From Bacillota bacterium (GTDB lineage: Bacteria; Bacillota; Clostridia; Christensenellales; Aristaeellaceae): DNA of 39,582 bases. The stretch lies in the NCBI GenBank assembly GCA_023435435.1, contig JAEYRW010000117.1, positions 1 through 39,582 of the forward strand. The letters run 5' to 3'. Made by a program: the position numbers and the translations under genes. Under the pieces are notes generated by a model. The model did no database searches. It had not been told where the DNA came from and saw only the letters and a list, made by a program, of their open reading frames with translations. Below, one piece after another: positions 1-8,100 of the stretch (positions are counted from its first letter, which is position 1; each line of letters starts with the position of its first letter).

Positions 1-26
1 GCCCCTGGCCCCTGGCCCCTGGCCCC
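1..26. repeat. 7-bp tandem repeat at window edge
   Basis: The unit GCCCCTG occurs three full times plus a partial copy and is cut by the window edge, so its true copy number is unknown. It lies outside any gene. From here to the sulfatase stop (27-166) I see no gene; CCCTTG/CAAGGG at 45-62 could form a small hairpin. Confidence 0.7.
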
Positions 27-123
27 GAATAATTGTATTTCTTCCCCTTGCCGGGTCAAGGGTTCCGAATCGCACGCGATAATTTAACGCGCGAAAACCG
101 CGGCGTCTCATGCGAATGACAGC

Positions 124-160
124 GCTGCGCGCCCCACATCTCGCGGGGCGCGCAGCCTTT
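124..160. terminator. Strong stem-loop after the sulfatase gene
   Basis: A perfect 12-bp inverted repeat (124-135 with 145-156) has a 9-nt loop. On the plus strand it is followed by CTTTT, which is a classic terminator for a gene left of the window. On the minus strand it lies 10 nt after the sulfatase stop, preceded by an A-run but without a T-run behind it. It may therefore act in both directions, weakly for the sulfatase operon. Confidence 0.6.
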
Positions 161-166
161 TGCAAG

Positions 167-1573
167 TCAGCCCCGGTATTTTCTCTCGATGGGCGGATAC
201 CCGAAGTGAATCTGGCTTTCGTCCCACTTCTCCCCGAGCCCCCGCGCGACGGTCAGGCTCTGCCACGGCGCGAAGCCGTCGAACCTCTCCACGTGCGCGC
301 GCAGCGCGCGCTCCATCCCCCGCGGAATTCCGCCGCTCACCAGATTATGTTCCTCGAAGGGATCGTTCTTCAGGTCGTACAGCGCCAGGGGCGTCCCGTC
401 TTCGCCGGCCGCGTACTTGAAATCGCCGCGCACCACGGCGCGCCACGAGCCGATTTCACGCCGCCACGCCTGATGGCAGGGAATGATGCTGTAAAGGTAC
501 GCGTCGTCCGCGCCCCTGCCGTCCGCGCGCAGCGCACAACCGCTCAGGTCCTGACCGTCCACCGCCCCCGGAAAGCGCAGCCCGAGAAGGCCCAGCAGCG
601 TCGGCGCAATGTCGACGATGGAAATCAGCTGGGCCCGCGCGCCCGGCTCGATGTGCCCGGGCCAGCGCATGTCCAGCGGAATATGCGCGCTTTCCTCATA
701 GTACCACTGTTTGAACGTGAGCCCGTGGCTCCCCAGCATGTCACCGTGGTCGCTGGTATAGACGACGATGGTGTCGTCCTCAAGCCCGTTTTCCCGCAGG
801 AAGCCGAGCATCCGCCCGACGCACGCGTCGATGTGCTCGATGTGCCGGTAATATCCGGCGAGCATGCGGGGCAGATCCTCCGTCCGGTAACCGCCCTGGG
901 GCGCTGACCCATGCGCGCGATGCCCGGGGCCGGGAATGAAGTCCCCCTCCGCCCAATCCCGGGCGTTCTCCCGCAAAGGCGGTTTCCCAAGCGCCTCTGC
1001 CTCTCCCTCCGGCAAGCGGAGATAGGGATCGTGAGGCGTTCCGAAGCACAGGAACAGCGCCCACGGCATGGCTTTTGCGTTTTCCAGAAATTCCAGCGCC
1101 AACTCCGTCTGGGCAAAGGGCTCGTAGCCCGCGATGGGGTGGCGCACGTTTCTCTCGTCGTCGTAGTACGCGTTCAGATAGTCGTGGTTGCAGTTGCAGC
1201 CGCGCCAAGAACGGAAGCCCAGCCGACGATCTTCGACGATGAACTGGTCCCGCGGCACGCCGCCCAGGTGCCATTTCCCCACATAGCCGGTCATGTATCC
1301 CGCGCCGTTGAGCACATCCGCCACGGATGTCACGTCCGCGCGGATGGGCAGATCGTTGGACGCCGCCCCATGGGAGAGCGCGTGCAGCCCGGTTAGAAGC
1401 GTCCCCCGGGCGGGCACGCACACCGGGCAGTTGGCATAGGCCCGGTCAAAGCGCGCGCCCGCGCGGGAGAGCGCGTCCAGGTTCGGCGTCGCGACGGCCC
1501 CGTTGCCCGCGTACCCCAGATCGCAGAACCTGTGCTGATCGGACAGGATGAACAGAATATTCGGCTTTTTCAT
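167..1573 (-). CDS. Cys-type sulfatase (alkaline phosphatase superfamily)
   Basis: A 468-residue type I sulfatase that hydrolyses sulfate esters, probably on a sugar. The sulfatase signature CVPARGTLLTG places the formylglycine precursor at Cys52. The N-terminal metal site is SDQH (Asp12), KWHLG lies near residue 100, and the second metal segment is TSDHGDMLGSHG near 275. Cys-type sulfatases in anaerobes are activated by the radical-SAM enzyme anSME, which is not encoded in this window. No signal peptide is visible, so the enzyme is probably cytoplasmic. Its ATG follows the upstream GH106 stop by one base (TGA-C-ATG), so translation is probably coupled. The substrate is inferred from that partner: a sulfated rhamnoside or plant/algal glycan fragment. 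The family is certain, the substrate is not. Confidence 0.93.
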   Translation of the reverse strand: MKKPNILFILSDQHRFCDLGYAGNGAVATPNLDALSRAGARFDRAYANCPVCVPARGTLLTGLHALSHGAASNDLPIRADVTSVADVLNGAGYMTGYVGKWHLGGVPRDQFIVEDRRLGFRSWRGCNCNHDYLNAYYDDERNVRHPIAGYEPFAQTELALEFLENAKAMPWALFLCFGTPHDPYLRLPEGEAEALGKPPLRENARDWAEGDFIPGPGHRAHGSAPQGGYRTEDLPRMLAGYYRHIEHIDACVGRMLGFLRENGLEDDTIVVYTSDHGDMLGSHGLTFKQWYYEESAHIPLDMRWPGHIEPGARAQLISIVDIAPTLLGLLGLRFPGAVDGQDLSGCALRADGRGADDAYLYSIIPCHQAWRREIGSWRAVVRGDFKYAAGEDGTPLALYDLKNDPFEEHNLVSGGIPRGMERALRAHVERFDGFAPWQSLTVARGLGEKWDESQIHFGYPPIERKYRG

Positions 1574-1574
1574 G

Positions 1575-4427
1575 TCAGATGCTCTTGCACTTCACCGGCC
1601 CAAGGATGCCCGACATGGCGAGCTCCTTTTCGCCGCCCATGCCCCGGAACGCGCCCGCGCCGGGGGTCCCGTTCCGAAGCGTGTTGGTGACGCGCACGTT
1701 CAACTCGTTCTCGCCCTTTTTCAGAAGCCCCGTCACGTCGAAGATGAAGGGAACCGTCAGCGCCTCGCCGACGCGCACGCCGTTGAGGAAAAGCTCCGCC
1801 GCGTCGCCCACCATCCCCAGGTCGATGGCCTTTTTGCCGCGCGGGTCAACGACGTCGAACCGGGCTGCGTATTCCGCCGTGCCGGAGAAGCTCTTCAGCG
1901 CGGGGTGATCCGCCCAGTCGGTAAGCGCGTCAAGGATCAGTTCGGTCTCCCCCGCCGCGATGCGCCAGCCGCCGTCGGGCACGATCTCCGCACCCTCCTC
2001 GCAGGCGGAAAACGCGAGCCTGATCTCGGCGTCTCCGGTTGCGTCCGGCAAATCATCGCCCGTGAGGATGAACCACGAGCCGTAGGCCACGAAGGGCAGT
2101 TCCAGTTCGATTCCATCATCCGTGACGCGGTACGCGGGCCTCATGACCTCGCCGTTCTGCGTTCCGAGTACGCGCAGACCGCCGCGGGCGCCGCTGAGCC
2201 TAAGCGTGAGAATGCGCGCGGCCGGGTTCGACGAGCGCACGAACCAGAGCGTGCCCGCGTCGAGGATGCGCTTCGTGTGCTGAAGGTCCTTTGCCTCGCA
2301 TACGATACCGGGCAGTATCCCCGCCGCCCCAAGGGCGTCCGGCGCGGCTTCCTGTGCCACGGCCCGCGCATCCGCGAAAATCCGCGCCAGTTCCGCCTCG
2401 CGCCTGCGGTAGTCGAGGAAGCCTGGCACCCGGCTGGGCACGCGATCCAGGAAAATCACCGGGAAGCCCGCGTCTATGAGGGTACCCAGCTTATACGCCG
2501 CCTCGATGCCGATCTTCTCCTCGCCGTTTAAAACCAGCGCCTTGAACCGCGCGTCGCCGCACGTCAGCGCGCCGTCGATGAGTTCCGCGCGCAGCAGGCA
2601 CTCCTCGTTGATGTGGTAATAATCGTAGCCCGCGTCCATGAGGATGTGACTCAGGCGGAAGTCGTAGTTTCCGCGCGCCTGCTCGGGCGAAGGGGCGTTG
2701 GGATCTCCGTAGCCGGAGGAGAGCGCCCCGCTCCGGTCAAAGCCCGGCAGCACGCCCGACGTCAGCTCCTCAAGCGCGCCGGTTCCGGAAACGTAGTCGA
2801 GCTTTTGATAATAGACCGCCACCTCGCAGGAAAGGGGGCCCGCCTGCATGAGGAACTGTCCCCGGGCGATGCGCCTGTTCATCCCGCCGATTTGACGCCA
2901 GAGCGTGTTGTCCCGGCAAATGAACGAGCCGAACATGCCGTGGAAGGGATAGAAGTGCGGGAAGTCCATCCCGGGATGGCGGTAGGGCATGCCGTGGTAA
3001 ATGAGCTGATTGACACCCGAGACGAAGAGCTTGTCCGCGGCGACCTTCATTTTGGTGGGCGTGGTCATATAGTCGTGCCGGATCCACACGAGGGTTTCGC
3101 TGGTGGCAAGCGGCAGTTCGTACAGCATGCCGGCAGAGCCCACAAGCTTTAAAAAGTCCACGACGCCGTTGCCCGCAAGCTGCTCGGTCTCCGGGATGTG
3201 GGTGCGGCCAAAGGCCTTCAGATTGTCCATGGAGTGGCCGTAGCACTGGACGCGGCTCTTGAGCTTGTTTTCGTCGCCCCAGTCCTTCATGGCCTCGATA
3301 AAATAATCGTCAAAGAGGTCCGCGATGGTGAGTTGATGGTCGTAGCGGATCCGCTCGCCCACGCCGTCCGCGAAATCGTACATGGGCGGAGTTTTGAGGC
3401 CCATCATCTTGGCGAACATGCTCTCGCAGCCAGGCACGGATGTGGCCTGGAGGTAAGGCCTGAGGTCGTAGCCGCGCCGCGCCGCGAACTCCGCGAGGAA
3501 ATCGTCCGTCCACGTCCATGGGCTCGAAAGCTCGAAGCTGTCGGTGAAAAATGCCCGCAGCGTCTTGCCCGCGTGCCTTTCAAAGCCGCCCGCGCCGATG
3601 TGCCGGTCGAGGTACGGCCCGATGACGCCCTTCGCGAAGTGATCCACAATGTAGTTGGGTTTGGTCGCGTCCTCGCGGGAGGCCATATGGGAGGTGTTCC
3701 CGTTGGGCCCGGCAAAGAAGCAGAATACCTGCCAGGTGCCCGCCGGGAAATCCCATTTGAGGCAGCCGTCCGAAACAAATCCCGAGACATCCACGGGTTT
3801 TTCGAGAAGCCCCGTCTTCTGGGCGGCGTGGGTCATGACGACGTCCACCGGCGCGCCCACGCACTTGGCCGCCGACACCGCGACGCGCTCCAGCGTCTTT
3901 TTCAAAACCTCGGAATCGTCCTCCGCGCCCCGAAACGGCCCCATGCGCGGGGGCTTGGGCGCGTTCAGCTTTTCCGTCGCGCGGTATTCGAGCAGATCGT
4001 CCGCCGTCGGAAGCCTGACCTCCCGCGCGCCGCCGCCTTCCACGGTCACACTCGCCATGTAGAGGTGCTTCTGCCCCTGGGAAAGCGGCACGTCGACGCC
4101 GTTCGTGGGCCAGCCCGAACAGGAGGTCAGGTCGAGGGTCAGCCCGCGCTTCTCAAATTCCTCGAGTACGCCCGCGATCACATCAAAGTAAAACGGCGTG
4201 CGGTAGCGGTTCAGCCGCGCCTGACAGGCGGGGTCGGCCCGCATCTCGGGCGTGATGCCGTCCAAAAACGCCTGCACCTCGCCGCCGCCAAAGTAGCCTT
4301 CGTCCAGGTCCGCCGCCTCGCGCCTGAGCTCCGCGGGCTCCACATCCAATCCCGGCCACCACCAACGCACCATCGGCCGCGCCGCTTTCGGGGGATTTTG
4401 AAACGCACCGAGATTGAAATCGCTCAT
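1575..4427 (-). CDS. GH106-type alpha-L-rhamnosidase
   Basis: A 950-residue protein. The N-terminus carries the typical GH106 opening (FQNPPKAARPMVRWWWPG, about residues 9-26), followed by the long TIM-barrel region. The segment around GRTHIPETEQLAGNG contains conserved acidic residues. The last ~100 residues form a galactose-binding-like beta-sandwich (AELFLNGVRVGEALTVPF). GH106 enzymes release alpha-L-rhamnose from pectic side chains, RG-II or natural glycosides. No signal peptide is present, so it should act on imported oligosaccharides. The start is fixed by GGAGGG five bases upstream of the ATG. It is the first gene of a two-gene operon with the sulfatase and has its own promoter at 4458-4486. 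Family assignment is good; activity on rhamnose itself is inferred. Confidence 0.9.
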   Translation of the reverse strand: MSDFNLGAFQNPPKAARPMVRWWWPGLDVEPAELRREAADLDEGYFGGGEVQAFLDGITPEMRADPACQARLNRYRTPFYFDVIAGVLEEFEKRGLTLDLTSCSGWPTNGVDVPLSQGQKHLYMASVTVEGGGAREVRLPTADDLLEYRATEKLNAPKPPRMGPFRGAEDDSEVLKKTLERVAVSAAKCVGAPVDVVMTHAAQKTGLLEKPVDVSGFVSDGCLKWDFPAGTWQVFCFFAGPNGNTSHMASREDATKPNYIVDHFAKGVIGPYLDRHIGAGGFERHAGKTLRAFFTDSFELSSPWTWTDDFLAEFAARRGYDLRPYLQATSVPGCESMFAKMMGLKTPPMYDFADGVGERIRYDHQLTIADLFDDYFIEAMKDWGDENKLKSRVQCYGHSMDNLKAFGRTHIPETEQLAGNGVVDFLKLVGSAGMLYELPLATSETLVWIRHDYMTTPTKMKVAADKLFVSGVNQLIYHGMPYRHPGMDFPHFYPFHGMFGSFICRDNTLWRQIGGMNRRIARGQFLMQAGPLSCEVAVYYQKLDYVSGTGALEELTSGVLPGFDRSGALSSGYGDPNAPSPEQARGNYDFRLSHILMDAGYDYYHINEECLLRAELIDGALTCGDARFKALVLNGEEKIGIEAAYKLGTLIDAGFPVIFLDRVPSRVPGFLDYRRREAELARIFADARAVAQEAAPDALGAAGILPGIVCEAKDLQHTKRILDAGTLWFVRSSNPAARILTLRLSGARGGLRVLGTQNGEVMRPAYRVTDDGIELELPFVAYGSWFILTGDDLPDATGDAEIRLAFSACEEGAEIVPDGGWRIAAGETELILDALTDWADHPALKSFSGTAEYAARFDVVDPRGKKAIDLGMVGDAAELFLNGVRVGEALTVPFIFDVTGLLKKGENELNVRVTNTLRNGTPGAGAFRGMGGEKELAMSGILGPVKCKSI

Positions 4428-4457
4428 AATGACCCTCCGTCTTTATACTTTGGCAAC

Positions 4458-4486
4458 ATAATATCACAGTTTTCCCGGCGGAACAA
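4458..4486 (-). promoter_or_regulatory. Promoter of the GH106-sulfatase operon
   Basis: On the minus strand TTGTTC (4481-4486) and TATTAT (4458-4463) are separated by exactly 17 bp, about 30 bp upstream of the GH106 start. The 104-bp gap to the divergent gene at 4532 holds this promoter; the plus-strand side shows only a weak TATGAT at 4508-4513. Confidence 0.6.
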
Positions 4487-4531
4487 CCGTTTTTAACATG
4501 GATCACTTATGATAAGAACGGAGGAAATCAA

Positions 4532-5716
4532 ATGAAAGAAATTGCATATATACGAGAGGCGCTTTTGAACGCGCTCCCCGCCCGGGACGGGCTCGTCGGG
4601 GCGATGCTGCTGGGCTCCGTGGCGGCGGGCATGCACGACGAAACCAGCGATTACGATATTCACGTGATCTTTTCGGACGACGCCCTTGCCGCGCGTCCCG
4701 CGCTCCGGGACTTCACGCTTCGGCTCGACCGGAAGTGCGACCTGTGGGTCTCGTCGCTTTCGGAGTTCCGCGCCCTCGACCGCGGGCGCTTTGACGCGCG
4801 GGAATATCTCAGCGTGCTTTATGTGCTGGACGACGAAGGAATTCTCGCCGCCGCCGTCGAACGGCTTATCCATTATCCCCAAGGTATGGCCGAAGAGGTC
4901 GTTCGCGCGCGGCTCGACGGCTACTACGACGGTCTGTTCCGCTCACTCAAGTGCTTCCGCCACGGCTTTTCGTTCGGCGGCCGCCAGATGGCCGCGCGCT
5001 CCATGGACTTCCTCGTGGAGACCCTGTGGGCGGCAAACGGACTCATTCCCCCCTTCGTGAACCGCGCGCCGCACCTTCTGGAAACGCTTTCGCGCCTCCC
5101 CCATCCGGCGCGCGATCTGCGCGTCCGGATGGAGGAAATCGCCCGAAGCGCGGACGTCGGAACGCAGATCGCGCTGTTTCATTGGGTCGCGACGTTCATG
5201 GCGGAGACGGGCCGCGAAGACGTGCGCAAGGCTTGGGCGGGCGTACTCGAGGGAGAGATTGCCCGGCACACCATCGAGGTCCGGCGCGCGCCCGCGACCG
5301 GCGCGGAGGCGCGCATGCTCATGCGGGAACTGTCCGACACCCTTTCCGAAATCAGCGGGTCGAGTGGTGCGGCGGGCTTTTGTTTAGACGACGTGGCGGG
5401 GCCTCGCGCCGCCTTCGCAATTGCCTATCAGGAAGGCGCCCCCGTGGGCTGTGGCGCCATCCGGGCATTGGACGAAGACACCGCCGAACTCAAGCGGATG
5501 TACGCGCGGCGCGGGGGACGGGGCGTCGGCCGAAACCTGCTCGCGTTTCTGGAGGCCGAGGCAGCGCGCCTGGGCTATCGCGCCATCGCCCTCGAAACGC
5601 GACGGGTCAACGAAAAGGCCGTCCGCTTTTATCTCGCGAACGGCTATGGAATCTGCGAAAATTACGGCAAGTATGCGAACCGCCCGGAAGCGGTCTGCTT
5701 CAGAAAAGAGCTTTGA
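4532..5716 (+). CDS. Nucleotidyltransferase-GNAT acetyltransferase fusion
   Basis: A 394-residue two-domain protein. Residues ~1-90 form a Pol-beta-like nucleotidyltransferase: LLGSVAAG at 27-33, SDYDIHV with the metal Asp pair D40/D42, and a third Asp at D70 (KCDLWVS). A helical middle (~95-270) resembles the helical part of antibiotic-type nucleotidyltransferases. Residues ~285-394 form a GNAT acetyltransferase with the acetyl-CoA loop RRGGRGVGRNLL and the late motif VRFYLANGYG. The first domain may transfer AMP to a small molecule, like aminoglycoside nucleotidyltransferases, and the second may acetylate it or an amine. The true substrates are unknown. The start has GGAGG upstream of the ATG. 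The stop abuts the stop of the convergent PIG-L gene (TGA/TCA), leaving no terminator space. Confidence 0.85.
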   Translation: MKEIAYIREALLNALPARDGLVGAMLLGSVAAGMHDETSDYDIHVIFSDDALAARPALRDFTLRLDRKCDLWVSSLSEFRALDRGRFDAREYLSVLYVLDDEGILAAAVERLIHYPQGMAEEVVRARLDGYYDGLFRSLKCFRHGFSFGGRQMAARSMDFLVETLWAANGLIPPFVNRAPHLLETLSRLPHPARDLRVRMEEIARSADVGTQIALFHWVATFMAETGREDVRKAWAGVLEGEIARHTIEVRRAPATGAEARMLMRELSDTLSEISGSSGAAGFCLDDVAGPRAAFAIAYQEGAPVGCGAIRALDEDTAELKRMYARRGGRGVGRNLLAFLEAEAARLGYRAIALETRRVNEKAVRFYLANGYGICENYGKYANRPEAVCFRKEL

Positions 5717-7147
5717 TCACTTCTTCCGCTTGCGCCTGCGCGCGAAGGCGATGGTCTGGATGCCCGAGAGGAGAAGGAGAAGGGCGATGCCGCCGCAGAG
5801 AACCAGACCGATCCGCGCGGCGTTCAAGCCCACCGTGCCGCTCAGGCGGGGGGCGGGCGTGGCGGGGACTGTCGGCTCGGCCGAAAAGAAAATCGCGGGC
5901 TCGGGGGTGATTGCCTCCGCCGCAGGTTCGGGCGTTTCCTCCGCCGTAGGGTCGGGCGTTTCCTCCGCCGTTATGTTCTCGAACAGGTCGTTGTGCTTCA
6001 CGTCCTCGCCCACCACGGAATACGCCAGCCCGAACAGCGCGTTGTCGTACTGTCCGCCGTCCAGCACCTGATAGTACTTTTGCTGGGAAACGTGCTTGGC
6101 GTAGCCCGCGCGCGCGACCTCCAAGGGCGTTTTGCCCCCCAACTGGGCATAGGAAACATTCCAGTCGAAGTCGATGACGTCCTCGTTGTACAGGTGCAGG
6201 TACAGCTTCTTCACCTGCCACGCGCCGTACGCCGCGCAGGAATCCGGGTATTGCCCGGGATCGGCCGCCGCCTCGATGGCCATCTTCATGGCGTTGGCCG
6301 TAATCTTGTGCTGGTTGTGACCGTATTCGCCGTCGAGGTCGTGGGTCAGGATCACCTCAGGCTTGTAGCGGCGGATGCGTTCGACGAGCTTTGAAAGGAT
6401 CGCATCCTTGCCGCCCCAGAGCGTGACGCCCTCCTTGATGGACTTGACGCGCATATCCTTGAGGTTGATAAAGTCCGGATAATTCTTTTCCCCGACGGCC
6501 CACAGCCCGTTGAGCGCCTCGCCGCGCCGGAGCCGGCCGCAGTTGGCCATGTAGACCACCTCGACCTTTTTGCCCATGACGCTGTTATAATAGGGAATGA
6601 TCCCTCCGAAAAAGATCAGCTCGTCGTCCTCGTGGGTGGAGACGACCATGAGATCGCACTTGTCGCAGGGCGGATCGAAATTCAAGACGTCGTCCGGCAG
6701 TTCGCCCTTGGAATACACCTTGAGCTTGCAGATCTTCTGCCCCGGCGCCGTGAGCTTAAGGGTTGCGAAGCGCGCGCCGTCCTCGACGGGAAAAAGATGC
6801 GTGATCCCCGCATAGGAGTCCTTTTCGCCGCGGGAGGCAATTTCGTTTTTGTCGGCGTCGTATTGGGTAAACTCATAGCCCGGAGAATCGAAATCCCAAT
6901 CGATGCGCACATATCCCGCGCCCTCCGCCGGGAATTCCATAAACAGCGTCGCGTCTTTGCCTTCAGGCGACCAGGCGGTGGTAATCAAATCGTCCGTCGC
7001 GCCCTTGACCGACCCGGTGGACACCTTAAATTTCACGAGATTGTTCATTTCCGCGGCGGGCGCGGCGTACCCGGCAACCGGCAGAAGCAGCGTGGCGAGC
7101 AGCGTAAAGAGCAGCAGGGTCATTCGGACGTATCTCAAACGATTCAC
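5717..7147 (-). CDS. Secreted, membrane-anchored PIG-L family deacetylase
   Basis: A 476-residue protein from the GTG start at 7147. An arginine-bearing N-region leads into a signal peptide (LLLFTLLATLLLPVAGYAA). Residues ~37-148 look like a beta-sandwich, perhaps carbohydrate binding. Then comes the PIG-L zinc site: STHEDDELIFFGG around His172 and DGEYGHNQH with His277/His280. A Glu/Pro-rich linker (~415-440) precedes one C-terminal membrane helix and a basic RRRKRKK tail. PIG-L enzymes N-deacetylate GlcNAc-type sugars, so it probably acts on cell-surface or external glycans. The GTG start is preferred because it gives a normal signal peptide. An upstream ATG-type start at 7222 would add uncharacteristic residues, and the ATG at 7123 lacks a ribosome binding site and trims the basic N-region. 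It is divergent from the PPK2 gene. Confidence 0.87.
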   Translation of the reverse strand: MNRLRYVRMTLLLFTLLATLLLPVAGYAAPAAEMNNLVKFKVSTGSVKGATDDLITTAWSPEGKDATLFMEFPAEGAGYVRIDWDFDSPGYEFTQYDADKNEIASRGEKDSYAGITHLFPVEDGARFATLKLTAPGQKICKLKVYSKGELPDDVLNFDPPCDKCDLMVVSTHEDDELIFFGGIIPYYNSVMGKKVEVVYMANCGRLRRGEALNGLWAVGEKNYPDFINLKDMRVKSIKEGVTLWGGKDAILSKLVERIRRYKPEVILTHDLDGEYGHNQHKITANAMKMAIEAAADPGQYPDSCAAYGAWQVKKLYLHLYNEDVIDFDWNVSYAQLGGKTPLEVARAGYAKHVSQQKYYQVLDGGQYDNALFGLAYSVVGEDVKHNDLFENITAEETPDPTAEETPEPAAEAITPEPAIFFSAEPTVPATPAPRLSGTVGLNAARIGLVLCGGIALLLLLSGIQTIAFARRRKRKK

Positions 7148-7242
7148 TTCTTCGCAATGTGATACGTATAAGACGCCCCGCAAGGCAATATCGTTTCCAA
7201 TTTTCGACAAAAAAACAGGCATCCGATGGAAGGAGAAGGCGC

Positions 7243-8061
7243 ATGTTCGGAAAATTCATCGTGGATTCGTCCGGCGAAAAGGTCAGGACGGAGGACTTCG
7301 ACCCCAACGACACGTTGGGACTGACCAAGGATGGCACACGGGAGGACGACGCCCGTCTTCGGAAGCGGCTGAGCGAGCTTCAGGATGTGCTGTACGCTTC
7401 CAAGAAGCGCGCGCTGCTCATCGTATTGCAGGGCATGGACTGCAGCGGCAAGGACGGCACCGTCAAAAAGGTGCTCGCAGACATCAGCCCCACCGGATTC
7501 AACGTGGAGGCCTTCAAGGTCCCGACGCCCGGGGAGCTTCTGCACGATTACCTCTGGCGGGTTCACCAGAAGACGCCGCAGCGGGGAGACATCGCCGTCC
7601 TCAACCGCTCGTATTACGAGGATGTGCTGGTAACGCGCGTGCACGGAATGGTCGACGACGAAACGGCGCACAGGCGGTTTGGGGAAATTCGCAATTTCGA
7701 GGACTACCTGACCGACAACGACACGGTGGTGCTCAAGTTCTTCCTCCACATTTCGAAGGATTTTCAGCGGGAAAAGCTCCTGAAGCGGCTCGAGCGCCCG
7801 GAAAAGAACTGGAAGTTTTCGGCGTCCGATCTGGAGGAGCGGAAGTATTGGGACGATTATCAGCGCTGCTACGGCGACGTGCTTTCCCAGACAAGCACCA
7901 AACGCGCGCCCTGGCACGTCGTTCCGGCCAACCACCGTTGGTTCCGGGATTACTTCGTCCTCCACGCGGTCGTCCACGCGCTGGAGGAAATGCACCTCGA
8001 ATATCCGGTTCTCGAGGACGGTGTCCGCCATCTGATCCAGGAACTGCGGGAAGAAAAATAA
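7243..8061 (+). CDS. ppk2: Polyphosphate kinase 2 (PPK2) family phosphotransferase
   Basis: A 272-residue PPK2 enzyme, which moves phosphate from polyphosphate to a nucleoside mono- or diphosphate (or the reverse). The Walker A loop GMDCSGKDG is at residues 64-72, the lid/Walker B region DIAVLNRSYYEDVLVTRVHG follows near 120-139, and the C-terminal APWHVVPANHRWFRD is typical of the family. The length fits the one-domain class (about 230-300 residues). The ATG at 7243 is chosen over in-frame upstream starts because GGAAGGAG sits just before it and the family begins there. It is a single gene ended by a strong bidirectional terminator. AMP versus ADP specificity cannot be decided by eye. Confidence 0.93.
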   Translation: MFGKFIVDSSGEKVRTEDFDPNDTLGLTKDGTREDDARLRKRLSELQDVLYASKKRALLIVLQGMDCSGKDGTVKKVLADISPTGFNVEAFKVPTPGELLHDYLWRVHQKTPQRGDIAVLNRSYYEDVLVTRVHGMVDDETAHRRFGEIRNFEDYLTDNDTVVLKFFLHISKDFQREKLLKRLERPEKNWKFSASDLEERKYWDDYQRCYGDVLSQTSTKRAPWHVVPANHRWFRDYFVLHAVVHALEEMHLEYPVLEDGVRHLIQELREEK

Positions 8062-8097
8062 CAGGCAGGGGCGGCAATGCCGCCCCTGCCTGTTTTT
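8061..8097. terminator. Bidirectional rho-independent terminator
   Basis: A perfect 15-bp GC-rich stem (8061-8075 with 8079-8093) has a 3-nt loop, followed on the plus strand by TTTTT. The minus strand also ends in a T-rich run (TATTTTTCTT). It serves the PPK2 gene and the convergent five-gene operon ending at 8101. The stem overlaps the last base of the PPK2 stop codon. Confidence 0.95.
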
Positions 8098-8100
8098 ACG

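Noticed and set aside
7148..7222. Longer N-terminus of the PIG-L protein from 7222
   Set aside because: It would put 25 non-signal residues before the signal peptide, has no ribosome binding site, and would leave almost no promoter space for the divergent PPK2 gene.
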